64,000 nt of DNA from Epiperipatus broadwayi (taxonomy: Eukaryota > Onychophora > Udeonychophora > Euonychophora > Peripatidae), in assembly GCA_028023455.1 (NCBI GenBank), contig JAQFVV010000017.1, positions 7,036,098-7,100,097 on the forward strand, written 5' to 3'. Below the pieces are notes generated by a model, which did no database searches, was not told the origin of the DNA, and saw only the letters and a list, made by a program, of their open reading frames with translations. The stretch's first letter is position 1. The number at the start of each line of letters is the position of its first letter. A program made the position numbers and the translations under genes. This document shows positions 23,226 to 34,359 of the stretch, piece by piece.

Positions 23226-25181
23226 TCAAATAGTAAAATTAGGATAAATTAGATCACTAATAGAAACATAAAAAAAGAATGTCTGAAACATTGTAATCAT
23301 AAATATAACTATTATCAGAAACCACTAGTACAGCTGTAAATAGAGTCCATAAGCAATATGATTCAGTGATCCAGGAGCAAAAAGGAGAACAATCTATCTA
23401 AAAATAGTTATTGAAATGAGTCAGAAGTTTCCAGGCCAAGTACTCAGCACAAGAAAATTTGATATTAGGAAAGGGAAAAACAATCCATCAGTGAAGGTCA
23501 ACATCCAAAGAAGAATAAAAAAAGATTCAACTTTCTAATATCAGTGAAATACTAACTAATAAATCATCTTCACAATAGAAAAGTTTTTTTTTAAAAAATA
23601 GTGGCACAAAATTGCTAAAAAAAAGTCAGTTTTGATTCTATGGATGATGAAAAACAAGAGAATTAATAAGTAAAGTTGTGAGAGCTTAATGTGAAAACAA
23701 CTGTTCACACACATAATAATCATGAAAAAGAAATGAACAAACAAATAAAGAGAAGTGTAATGAAGAAGCAGTGAATCTATAATGATAGACACTAATCAGA
23801 ATGATGCAGTTACAGACAATAACCAAAGAATAGCCCAAAGAAATTTATGAGAAAAATGTTCGAATTTTATGGATTCAAAATTTCAGTCTGAGGGAAGAAA
23901 TGATGTTATTCAAATATGGACAAATATAGATTTTTGAATAAAAAATTAATAATAAAATTAACATGCTTAGAAGATTAATGTAACCTGTTTCCTTAAATAA
24001 GATATTTCGGTAAATGCAATTTACAGGATTGGTATGTTTAGAAAAGTGAATTTAAAATTGGATGTGATAAACAAAAATCAAAGTGTTAATATACAGAACA
24101 TCACAAATAGACTACAACATTATTTCTGGAGTATTATTTTATACTGAGCAGTAAAGGTTCATAAACAACAGCAAACTTAGAATAAAATAACTAGCACACA
24201 AAACTAGTAAGAAATTAGATTAACTATTATGGTTCACATTTCCTTTTTTTTTTTTTGGTTACCACTACCATTAGTAATATTAAATCACCGTCAAACACTT
24301 ATTATTAACTAACATTTAGGATATTAACTTTCTAAGATAAGACACCAACCAGCTTGCTGTTTGTAATCATTAATAATTATTATTGTTAATACTTACTATC
24401 TGGATTTGTTTTGCATCAAGATTTGTGCAATTTGTTGTAAAAATAAAAAAATTTAAAAACTTATATTATTTAGCTGAAATGAATAGTAGCAAAACTTTTG
24501 TCTAATAATTATCGATATTAAAAATATAAGTCACTTCATTACTAAGAATTCTAATCTTTAATCCTAAATTTTGTTTATAAGTGATTCAATCTGAAATTTT
24601 TTTATGACAAAGATATTAAAAGAAAATGCAAAAGTACCTTGTGATAAGAATTTGGTTAAACAAACGCATTCATCTTTGCCAAGGATGTACATATATGCAC
24701 ACACATTAGTTTTACTTACATAAATTACAAATTTTCATTTATCTGGTAAAACCTTTCATAACATTCCCTATATTTTTTCCCAATCTATAAATATTTATAA
24801 AATTCTACAAATAAAAACCACCATATCCTTATCTTTTTTTTTAAAAAAAACTAAACCTTTTATCATTTTGGCCAAATCTACCAGTCATCGTCAGAAGTAA
24901 CTATAAAATAAAATTATTGAAAATGATAATAATAATTATATAAATATGTAAACCTAAAAATGTAAATATAATAATAAAAAATATTTCTTTTTAAGAAGGA
25001 AAAAATGATATTTTATAAATATTGATTTTAATATTTATTCAGCTAAAAATCATGAAAAATATACATCTTTTGTTCGGCTGATTTTACTGTATTTTTGAAA
25101 TGTTATTCATGTTTGATCAAATGGTAGATTTAAAGACAATAAATCTAAATAAAATTTAACTTAGTAAAGAATAAAACTTAC
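23226..25181. other. Intron sequence; one hairpin motif
   Basis: No coding remnant was recognised up to the clustered exons. The minus strand at 24893-24850 has a CTGACGATGA-like start, a short hairpin and a CCAAAATG end. This is a weak version of the recurring hairpin motif described in the findings. Confidence 0.45.
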
Positions 25182-25387
25182 TTGTTTGGATCGCAGTTGA
25201 ATTTAAGCAAGGTTTCTAATAAGTCAACACAGCCATGCTTAACGGCTTCAATGATTGGTATATTTTCTGGTCGACGTAATGAAGATGAAGCATTAGGATT
25301 ACAACCTGCTTGAAGCAAAGTATGGACAGCAGAAATTCTCTTATATTCAATCGCATAATGAAGAGGTAGGTAACCATTTTCAGCCCG
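25182..25387 (-). CDS. Ankyrin gene exon 6 of window (two repeats)
   Basis: A 206-nt exon, entering in phase 0 after a tttgtag acceptor (AG at 25389-25388) and leaving in phase 2 at the GTAAGT donor (25181). It reads RAENGYLPLHYAIEYKR, a helix with VHTLLQAGCNPN, an unusual loop of Ser and Arg (SSSLRRPEN), then IIEAVKHG and a helix ending FNCDPN. The loop is two or three residues longer than a standard ankyrin turn and lacks the G-x-T-x-L-H signature, so this unit is atypical. It joins exon 7 through a split Lys codon. Confidence 0.88.
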
Positions 25388-25456
25388 CTACAAATTATAA
25401 AAGTCAGTCAATTAAATTAATAATTTAATAAAAAATATCCAATATTGGTAGCTTAC

Positions 25457-25608
25457 TTTGTTGAGATCAATTCCTCTCTGAATTAGGGTGCTTAACAATT
25501 CTGTATCTCCTGAGCGACTTGCTAAATGAGCAATAGTCTCACCATATGGTCCAATATTATTAAGCCCACTACCTTTTTCAATCAACAAATTAAGAAGTTC
25601 CATATGAC
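25457..25608 (-). CDS. Ankyrin gene exon 5 of window
   Basis: A 152-nt exon. The acceptor is ccttcag at 25611-25609. It enters in phase 1 (completing a Gly codon) and leaves in phase 0 at GTAAGC (25456). It reads HMELLNLLIEKGSGLN, then GPYGETIAHLASRSG, TELLSTLIQRG and IDLNK, giving about one and a half ankyrin units. The intron to exon 6 is only 69 nt. A Met at the start of an extended upstream frame is intronic and is not a start codon. Confidence 0.88.
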
Positions 25609-25689
25609 CTGAAGGATTAAAAAGTTGCAATACTTTAGAAAATTTTAAAATAGCATTAATTTGTAAAACCTAAATAAATGTTAACTCAC

Positions 25690-25788
25690 CCATTGCAAAA
25701 AGTAGATGCATAAGTGGAGAACCACTCTTGTTAGTCCAATTAATATTAGAACCACTTTCTATCAGCATTTTGGCCATGGTTAGACATC
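25690..25788 (-). CDS. Ankyrin gene exon 4 of window (one repeat)
   Basis: A 99-nt, phase 1-1 exon with donor GTGAGT at 25689 and acceptor aaaag at 25790-25789. It reads CLTMAKMLIESGSNINW, then NKSGSPLMHLLFAMG. The usual T-x-L-H is replaced by S-P-L-M-H. The intron to exon 5 is 81 nt. On the other side lies the 21.9-kb intron, whose last ~770 nt before this acceptor contain a long palindrome. The acceptor has a poor pyrimidine tract (cttttaaaag). Confidence 0.86.
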
Positions 25789-25883
25789 CTTTTAAAAGAA
25801 TTATGCATAAGTATTGCAAAAATGCCACACACATTAAATAAAAAGCAGTAGAGAATTTCAAACATTTAAATTAATCATATACA

Positions 25884-26559
25884 TAATTATAACATACACC
25901 AAATCTTTTAAAAACTTATTTTTTATTTTTTTGCCACCAAAATGAAATATATATTAAAATAGATTTCCAACGTTTCGACTATTTCTTTATTTTTTTCTAT
26001 AGTCTTTTTCAAGGAACTAAAAATATATAAAAAAGAGAAAAAAAAAAAAAAAATTTTTTAAAACAAACAAAAATAAAAATCCTGTCACATATACATACTA
26101 TTTTGGAAAATATATTCTTTACTTACTATGATTTCTTTTCCCAACAGCTTCCAACTTTACATTTTGCCTAAATGAACATTTTATTGTTACAAAATATACT
26201 TTTTTATTATCTTATCATCAATTAACACATTTTTACTATATTTTGTAACAATAAAATGTTCATTTAGACAAAATGTAAAGTTGGAAGCTGTTGGGAAAAG
26301 AAATCATAGTAAGTAAAGAATATATTTTCCAAAATAGTATGTATATGTGACAGGATTTTTATTTTTGTTTGTTTTAAAAATTTTTATGAATTTTTTTTTT
26401 TTTCTCCTTTTTATATATTTTTAGTTCCTTGAAAAAGACTATAGAAAAAAATAAAGAAATAGTCGAAACGTTGGAAATCTATTTTAATATATATTTCATT
26501 TTGGTGGCAAAAAAATAAAAAACAAGTTTTTAAAAGATTTGGTGTATGTTATAATTATT
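25884..26559. repeat. Near-perfect long palindrome next to an exon
   Basis: The left arm (about 25884-26200) and right arm (about 26236-26559) are reverse complements over more than 300 nt with only small differences, mainly in A/T runs. The centre is ~36 nt (cttttttattatcttatc region). Each arm carries the recurring hairpin motif, ttccttgaaaaagactat...atagtcgaaacgttgg at 26425-26474 on the plus strand and its mirror at about 25967-26016. There is no coding potential. The high arm identity suggests a recent foldback insertion or ongoing gene conversion. It ends 95 nt from the 3' splice site of the 25788-25690 exon. Confidence 0.88.
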
Positions 26560-28539
26560 TTTTAAAAGTATTTTGACCACTTTTAATAAAGAATCTAAGG
26601 TGAAAGAGTTTATTTTTATTTATTTTTAATCATATACATCTTAAATCATTTCATCCAAATATCTCATATTTGAAGCTCTTGCCAATATAAAATAAGCATT
26701 TTAAAAAGAAAACTAAAAAACTATATATTATATTAATATAGAGATTACTGCTACAACCTACCACAGAAGTCATAGATGGAATTATAGGTACTTTATGCTG
26801 CCAGGATGGCCAAACTTTTATATGGTAGAGACTACTTTTTTTGATGAAAGTGTACCTGAGGATTATTACGTTTTTTTTCAATGCTTCGAACTGGAAACCA
26901 GGAAAAATATTTTTGCCAGAACGAAAAAAAATAACATGAAGTCCAGTTTTTTTTTAGAATGTAGTTATGAATTGGTGTTTTTTTTTTTTGTTTGTAAGGG
27001 TTTTTTTTAGGTACTCACAAATCTTGGTGACATTTTTAAAAGATACAAACCATAGAAGATATTTTACTATGACTACTATTACATTACCTCAGCTCCCTTT
27101 TAGTATTACAGTTTGTCCATGTCGCTTTATAAAATTGTTATTAAATTACAATTACTAAATTATCTATAATTATTTTCTACAGCTGGTCCTAAATTTTTAA
27201 AAAAAATCTAGAAATTACAAATGTTGATGTAACTTATCTATTAGAACTATTCACGACTCCTCATCTGATCACAGAGTTAAAGCAACAATGTAGAATGATG
27301 TTGCAGAAACTAGCACATCAGATAATCCTCCTGAATAAAGATAAGTGAGATGAAGTTTGTAGAGTACATTACCTATTTCAGTTAATAAATACTTAAGAAA
27401 TCTCTCTGAATATTGGTTTGTGTCTAATCAGCACTCTGGTCAATACATAACAATTTCATGCCATTTTTCTAAGCAGGCAACACAAATACTTTCTTTTTGG
27501 AATATTATGAAACTACTAAAAGCACAACGTGAATAACCAGATATCAGAAGTTGTATTTTTATCTATGAAAAACTATATGGTATATATGGACATTATGACC
27601 ATCTGCACAGATTCATAATTTGAACCTAGTTCCTAATAGCTATCTGCTGCAGAATCATAATTTGAAATCTCTTTACTGGTTTTGAATGACATTATTAAAT
27701 GTTAATTGTAATTGGTAAATTTCTTAATAGTTTTATCAACAATACTGCTTTATGTATCTGATACACAGCTTTAAAGTTTACATTGCAATAATCATGTTTA
27801 CACATATATAACTGTAGTCACACATACATATGTAATTGGGCTAAATTTTATTGCTATTTTTACTTTTAATATTTGGTTTTTTTTTTATTGTTAAAATATA
27901 GACAAGAAAACATATAAAAGAAATATCATAAATGATTTTTTCCATCTATTTTTCTATAAAATAATAACTAAAAAAAAAAAAAATGCTTAGGAATGACTAA
28001 AAATCTAGTAATAATATTCAATCATCAAAAGTCTAGTTCATCAAGAAAAAAATCATGCGATAAAGATAATCTCTATTTATGAGCGTTGTTAATTTTTTTT
28101 TTTGACATTATAATTACAATTACATTTAAGAAATCATTAGAAGAAATCATGAGAGAAGCTTAGTTTGTCAGCTCCACAAGAAGAAATCATGAATAATGCT
28201 TGAATCCGTTCATTAACCATTATTCTCCACTATAAATTTCTCAGTAAACATTAAGCCATAAGAATAACAAAAATGAAAAAAAAAAGTACTATTTAGAAAA
28301 ATCATCATAAAATCATTATTTTTTATTGTAGAGAAATGAAAATTACATTGTCTGAAAGGAAAATGGATGTTGAATCGAATGATGCAAAGTTTGCTTACAT
28401 AGTCTGTATGGTTTTTACATTATTGTAAGTTGAAGCTGAAAATCGCTAATTATTTTGAATTTTTACTTTTTGTATTTTTTAATATTCAAATGAGCTCTGA
28501 ATTTATCACTATAATTAATTTGTCAATGTTTACAACAGC
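26560..28539. other. Intron with a possible LINE endonuclease trace
   Basis: Mostly unassigned AT-rich DNA. On the plus strand near 27238-27285 the frame reads IRTIHDSSSDHRVKATM, which resembles the end of an RTE-type endonuclease (the S-D-H-R block). Flanking codons are too decayed to confirm it. The open frames 26651-26881 and 26795-27158 show no further motif. Confidence 0.3.
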
Positions 28540-28606
28540 TTCGCGGTCTACTTTCAGAGCCCTTGAGATGACCAGTCAACCGCAGACCACATTTTGACCA
28601 TGCCTG
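28540..28606 (-). mobile_element. hAT-like transposon terminus
   Basis: Read on the minus strand from 28606, the sequence begins caggcatggtcaaaatg, then has GC-rich gtctgcgg and gtagaccgcg blocks. This pattern occurs at the ends of many animal hAT transposons. The interior (minus, below 28540) is AT-rich with no transposase motif I can confirm. The partner terminus and the 8-bp target duplication were not found. Confidence 0.35.
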
Positions 28607-29095
28607 CTATAGAGCAACAAACACATTGGCTATAAATTCAGCTAGGCTGATAACCCATGATCTTTTACATATTCATTCTTATGAAGCGTGCATAATTATC
28701 CATTACGCATGTAGGGAAGTGCTCTTTTATTATAGAAGGTATTACACTTCTCTTGTGTAGTAAATAAGGTAAATATACAACGGTTATAAAAACAATTACA
28801 CTAGAATCTAATAAATATAAGATATTTAATTAACCACTGCATTCTTGATGGTTTAGTAAAACCCAATTAGTGATGAAGATAACAATAGATTGATATGAAG
28901 ATTTGCTACCCAGGTAACTGGATGACATATGTGGCTTATTTCAAGTTCTTCCTAAATGTTAATTATTAATAAACATGAAATAAAATTAGCAACATTAATC
29001 AAGATGTGGGCCCCAGTCACATAGAGTATTGTATGCACAAGCTGTACAGGTGCACCCCTCTCGATATACTGAATAAAAAGGCAATTGAAACTTTA
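28607..29095. other. Intron sequence, no feature recognised
   Basis: Noncoding spacer between the hAT-like terminus and the gypsy-like remnant. Confidence 0.4.
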
Positions 29096-30665
29096 ATTTA
29101 TTATTTTTGTCTCAAGCCATTAAATACATAACCACATTAGTAACCTTATCAAAGATATTAGACCGATATGATTTTGCAGTAGAACTGAGAAAGATAACTA
29201 ATACTTATGAATTTGATGCTTTCGCTGATGAAACACTAAAAGGTTGGTTTATCTGTAGAATGAAAGACTGCAACATATGCATCAAGTTGTTTATGAATGA
29301 AAAAATCATATTAGCTTTTGTCCAGGCAATGCTTTCTGAAACTTCAGCATATAAAGCTATGCTATTGATACATGACAATTCAGGAATAAAAGCTGTTAAT
29401 CTATGACTACAGATGTACAGAAAAAATTGATATTAAAAGATGTCACTACTATAATGGTGGGCATGATCCAAAAAAATGTGGCATTTCATGAAAAAAACTT
29501 ACAGATACTGGAGTAATTAAAGCTATTAAAAGAATATGCCTAAGTAAAAGTAAGGTTCATTACATTCAAAGTCAAGTGGAGAGTGGGGGAAGACCCATTA
29601 TTAAAAGGCAAGAAATAAGGAACCTAAAAAAGACAAATAGTGGAAAAAATTATGGGAACAAAATTTTTCACTAATATCATGAATAAGAAATTTGATTTAG
29701 GATAAGCAATATTTCCAAGAAAATATGAGAACAAATAAATAAATGTAATTAAAGAATATATGATAGAGGGAGCTCCAAACTTTTAAGTGATTTTCAGTCC
29801 AATAAGATATCATTGCGCTGAAAGTGCTCAGCCTAAATGAATTGTTAGATGCAATAGTGTTATCTTCAATGCATTAGTGACAATGTAAATTTAATATAAT
29901 TTACTCCTACTAATTTTGATCCAAGACCATAGCCATATCTTAGGTAGGAATTGATTTGAAAAATTAGGGTAAACTATAATAGTGGTCAGATTAAAACATA
30001 TATCAAGGAGCAAAAATTTCCCAATGCTGGGGTGTTATTAAAGACTGCATGCATTTTATTAAATAAGAAATTACAACCATTCAGCTTTAGAGTAAATCAT
30101 ATTCATTTGTAAAGAGATTAAAAGCAGAAAAGTGGATCATTCCCAAATGAGGTCATTATAGAACTGATCAGACATTTTGAATAACACCTATTGACTCTAT
30201 AATTAAAAAAAAAGGTTACGTGAAAATTATAAACTTACAATAAATAAGATGCTTATGTCATCAATTAACCAATTAATGGAACCATTGGCAGGAATCAATA
30301 TTCTTCATCTTATAAAATTTGGTCTAAAATTGCTTACTTTCAGGTATCAATGGCTCCAGCCATATTCCAGGATTTAGAGTATCAATTAGCATTCAATAAT
30401 AACCCGAGAGGCTTAGTTTACTTTGGTGATTTTCTATTAAACGCTAAAAAGACTTTAAAAATTGCAAGAATTATAATTATCAAGAGAAAAACACATTTAA
30501 AGCTTAGAAAAATGAAATTCCTTAGCTTCCAGATCAGAGATTTATCACATTAAAAGCAACGCTAGGGCAGTCTTAAAGTTAAAATGCCCACACGCATGAA
30601 AGAATTACGTGCTTTTTTAAGTCGGAAGAGTTCATTTATAGTAGAATTGAACTAATAGAAATCCT
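29096..30665 (+). mobile_element. Ty3/gypsy-like retrotransposon remnant
   Basis: The plus strand shows decayed pieces in gag-pol order. 29107-29406 resembles the end of a gag capsid-type domain (an E-L-R-K-I-T start, a GWFICRMKD block and an A-x-A-M-L-L end). It is followed by a damaged zinc knuckle in which one Cys is Tyr (CHYYNGGHDPKKC at about 29440). Near 29937-29965 a H-I-L-G-R-N-x-F-E-K-L-G stretch looks like the end of a retroviral-type protease. 30340-30553 matches the reverse transcriptase region around A-P-A-I-F-Q and a Y-F-G-D-F-L position where Y-x-D-D would be expected. Near 30600 a K-E-L-R-A-F-L block follows. No LTRs were seen around it. It is nonfunctional. Confidence 0.6.
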
Positions 30666-31252
30666 CTATAGACTTCTGTGCAAAGAAGCTAAGAGGATAC
30701 AGCAGGAGAAACAGGCCCAACCATTTTATTCGGAATCTTTTTTAATTTCTAGTTATAAATCAAACATTTGTATTCATGGAGTAATCACTGAATATTTTTT
30801 TAATAATCCAAATAAGATACCAAGAAAAAATCATTTCATAAGAATATTTCTATCAACTTTTCAACTGATCTGTTTTAACGATATATCCACTGTTATGTAC
30901 AATAAGATGATTTGGTCTTTTTTAAATATTTTATTTAAAAGATCAAATGATTTTCTAAATATTTACTGCCACTCATAAATGAACATGTTTATTCTAATTC
31001 CACACACAAAAAAAAAGAACAAAAAAATTAAAGTGAAAAAAAACCCTAGAGAAAAGAAAAAAAAAATTAGTCAAATTGATGGACATGTAATAAAGAATGA
31101 AATATGGATTAGACAATCATAAAATTAGGCCATAGAGAGGGTTAGTGATTTAAGGAGTACAAGTAAGGAAAAACACATATACATACAAAAAAAAAAAGGA
31201 ATGAAAGAAAAAGGAAAGAGAAAACAGAAAAGGCTTAATATCAGACACAAGT

Positions 31253-31348
31253 TAATTGTATTTATATATTGGACTATTTCCATCATCTATGTAAGTATTG
31301 AATGTACTTATATTAGATGGTGGAAATAGTCCAATGTATAAATACAAC
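31253..31348. repeat. Short palindrome
   Basis: tattggactatttccatcatct is mirrored by agatggtggaaatagtccaat around a ~25-nt centre. The arms are about 33-36 nt with one or two mismatches. Noncoding. Confidence 0.7.
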
Positions 31349-34292
31349 TCAAACACCATCATCACAAACCTTCGGGAAGACACAAGTTAACTCTCATATA
31401 TGAAGTCATTCCATTATTCACCAGATGTGGATCCACATATAGTCCAAGTTTGTCTCCCAACATTAATATAAACTGTCTTTCTGTTTTATTGCAAGTTATA
31501 AATTTCACTGCAATATGCTTCATTTATCTTGTACAACATCCACCGAGGCACAATAATTTTTCACAAAAGACAAAGGTAGGTACTGTGGCTATATTAAGTC
31601 AAATCAAGTCTTCTAGAGAAATGTTTTAAGAAAAAAATATTTAAAAATAGTAACAATGCAATTATTTAAAAAATTGTAGTAAACCCGATGCAAAAATATG
31701 ATGTAAATAAAGACAGAAATCCATAAAAAGACAGTTGCTATGTATATCAATGCACAAATTGGTTAATCAGTTTTATACTGCTGATAATAGAAACAAATTT
31801 GTTAATTTTTACTAGGTTAAAATAAAACCTTTTTTTAAAAGTAGTAGTTATCTAAATGAAGCTAGTTAATAAATTTAATGTTTAACAATTTTCGTAAAAA
31901 ATATCTAAAATCTAAGACTGCTAAAGAATATCCACCTCAGCTTCCCATTTGAATCCATAAAATAATGCCTGCAAAAAAAAAAACAACAACAACCTATCAA
32001 TATAGAATTATCTATCATATACCCTTGTTAATGATAATATTCTAAGTGTTACATCATTAATGATACATTTTGATAATTAGTTCAGAATTTTATAATACAT
32101 GGATTCTATTTCTTACGCAGACAAAACTATCTATACAGTGTGATGTTTAGTGATTCTATATGATGTAAATACTTATAGAATCAAATATTTTTTCATAATC
32201 TACAAATTCAAAAAATAATGACAATTTATATTCACCAATCATTTTTCCATAACTTATTTTAATACTTGGATATGATATGCTATGCCAAGGAAGAAAGTAA
32301 AAAAAAAAGGTTATAAAAAAAATAGAATAACTCTCTAAAAGAAACAGTAATATAAGTGAATAACATCATGAAAATTTACTACTATTCTTGTGGATGATTT
32401 TTCTATCATACTACATACTGTAATAATACTACACATGGAAGAATAAACTTTCAAGGTTTCCAGCTCTGGCTTTTTATCAACCGAAGATTCAAGTTTGCTG
32501 TATTCAAAATGCATGGATATTACGTAAGACTATCAATTATAGTTTATTTAACATATTTATTATAAATCAATAATATTGGAATTATAAAAAAATTATTAAA
32601 AATGAAGCTAACTAAAATTTTTTTATTAAACGCTATTGTCAGACGCTTTACATGTGTTCTCAGTTTTAAAAAATTTCTATTTATATTATGCAAGATAAAG
32701 TTAAAATGAAAGAATTTATCTATTTTAACTCACTTATCAGGATAGTTTACATTCCAAAAACTTTACCATTCGCATATATTAAATGCATAAGCAAGGATAA
32801 ATTAATGATAATGATTGATAAAAATTATAATAAGTACTAAAAGCTAAAGGAATAAAGTCATAAACTTTTACCAGGATTATTTTAACGAATCAGAGAATTT
32901 GTTTCTTGTAGTAAATAAATAATTCCATTGCATACCAATGATGTTTCTTATGTTTGCTAGGAGATTATAGAATATCGGAAACTATTGCAGCTCGTTAGAT
33001 TATATTTCAACCGATAAGAGCAACGTTTTTTTTTTCTTTTTAATGTGTATTTCATTGTTATTGTTTGGAAGCAATGTATACTTTCGTTTAAAATTTCAAG
33101 CTTTCAAGTTTAAAAAAACCCTAAACATTTAATGATTAAATGTTGATAGGTATTTCTTCTAATGCTTATACTAGATATATAATTTTTTTTTTTTTTGTTA
33201 AACTAATGTAACTTATTATTGTTATAATAGGACAATGTATTATCTTATGCGATTTAGAAATCATATTATATATAATCCTATATTCGAGTGTGTGTGCGTT
33301 GTTATAAATTATTATTATTTTTTTCAAAATTATATTTTATTTATTTCAATTGTTTTGTAAATGAGCTAGTAAAATTATGATTTATAAATGCATTATATTT
33401 GTAATGTTATAAAGGCGCACATACTCGAAAATATGGTTAATAAAGAAATAGTGGAGAAAACCATTACTAAAATTATTGGTTACAAATAGATATTAAATCA
33501 TATTACATATCTTATTAATATCCTATTCATTTTCATTGATCACAATTCATCCTTCAGTATGAATGAAATATTAACTTAAGAGAAATTTTATTTTGTCTAA
33601 TAAAAGGAAAGCAATAGTAGAATTATCACTTAAATTGATATAATAAATATTAATTAATTTGTATTCTTATAAGAAGTATTATAATTACTAGCAAGGTGTA
33701 TGAAATAATTTATTTATTTATTTTGTCTTTTATTTATAATAAATGTTTTATTGAAGTAATAACCCATATGAGTTGTTTATTATATATGTTCGATTGTCCA
33801 TTTCCGCACACACATATGATCAACATAGTATAGCTATGGAATATATAATTTACTAATATAGGTCATTTACTGAGACAGTCTAAAGGTAACAGATCTTAAT
33901 ATTGCAGTGTCAAAAATATATTTTACTTTGTTTAGAATAGATGGTGATGTGGGCAAAAAGTACCCGATCCTCATCATTGTTTATACTATACTGAATGCAA
34001 TGATTATCAGTTTAACAATATTTCTTATTATTGAATAGATGCTTAAAATATAATTGAATAAACATTACAGAATTGTTGTTTATGAATGTTTACATCATCC
34101 TTATTGGTATTCAATATAACTACCATATCCTATAACCTCAACTGAGCTAAGCCATGGAGGAATAATAACAAGAATTTTATCAATATAAAGAAAAGCAATT
34201 TCAGTTATAAATTTATTCTATCTTGTATAGAATTGGTGCCTGGGCATTTATTTGTACCTAAAGTGATATAAGTGAATAATGCAGAAGTTACA

Positions 34293-34329
34293 ATATATAT
34301 ATATATACACACACACACACATATATATA
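34293..34329. repeat. TA/CA/TA microsatellite
   Basis: A run of TA units, then CA units (34307-34320), then TA again. A simple sequence repeat, likely variable in length between individuals. Confidence 0.9.
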
Positions 34330-34359
34330 ATCAATCTCAAAACATTCTATACATTACCT

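Larger units (their letters stand above)
30666..34359. other. Intron sequence with small repeats
   Basis: A long AT-rich stretch with no coding remnant. It holds the short hairpin at 31253-31348 and the TA/CA microsatellite at 34293-34329 listed separately. Confidence 0.45.

Noticed and set aside
29107-29406. 99-codon frame as a novel host gene
   Set aside because: It resembles the end of a gypsy gag domain and is followed by a zinc-knuckle remnant and RT pieces.
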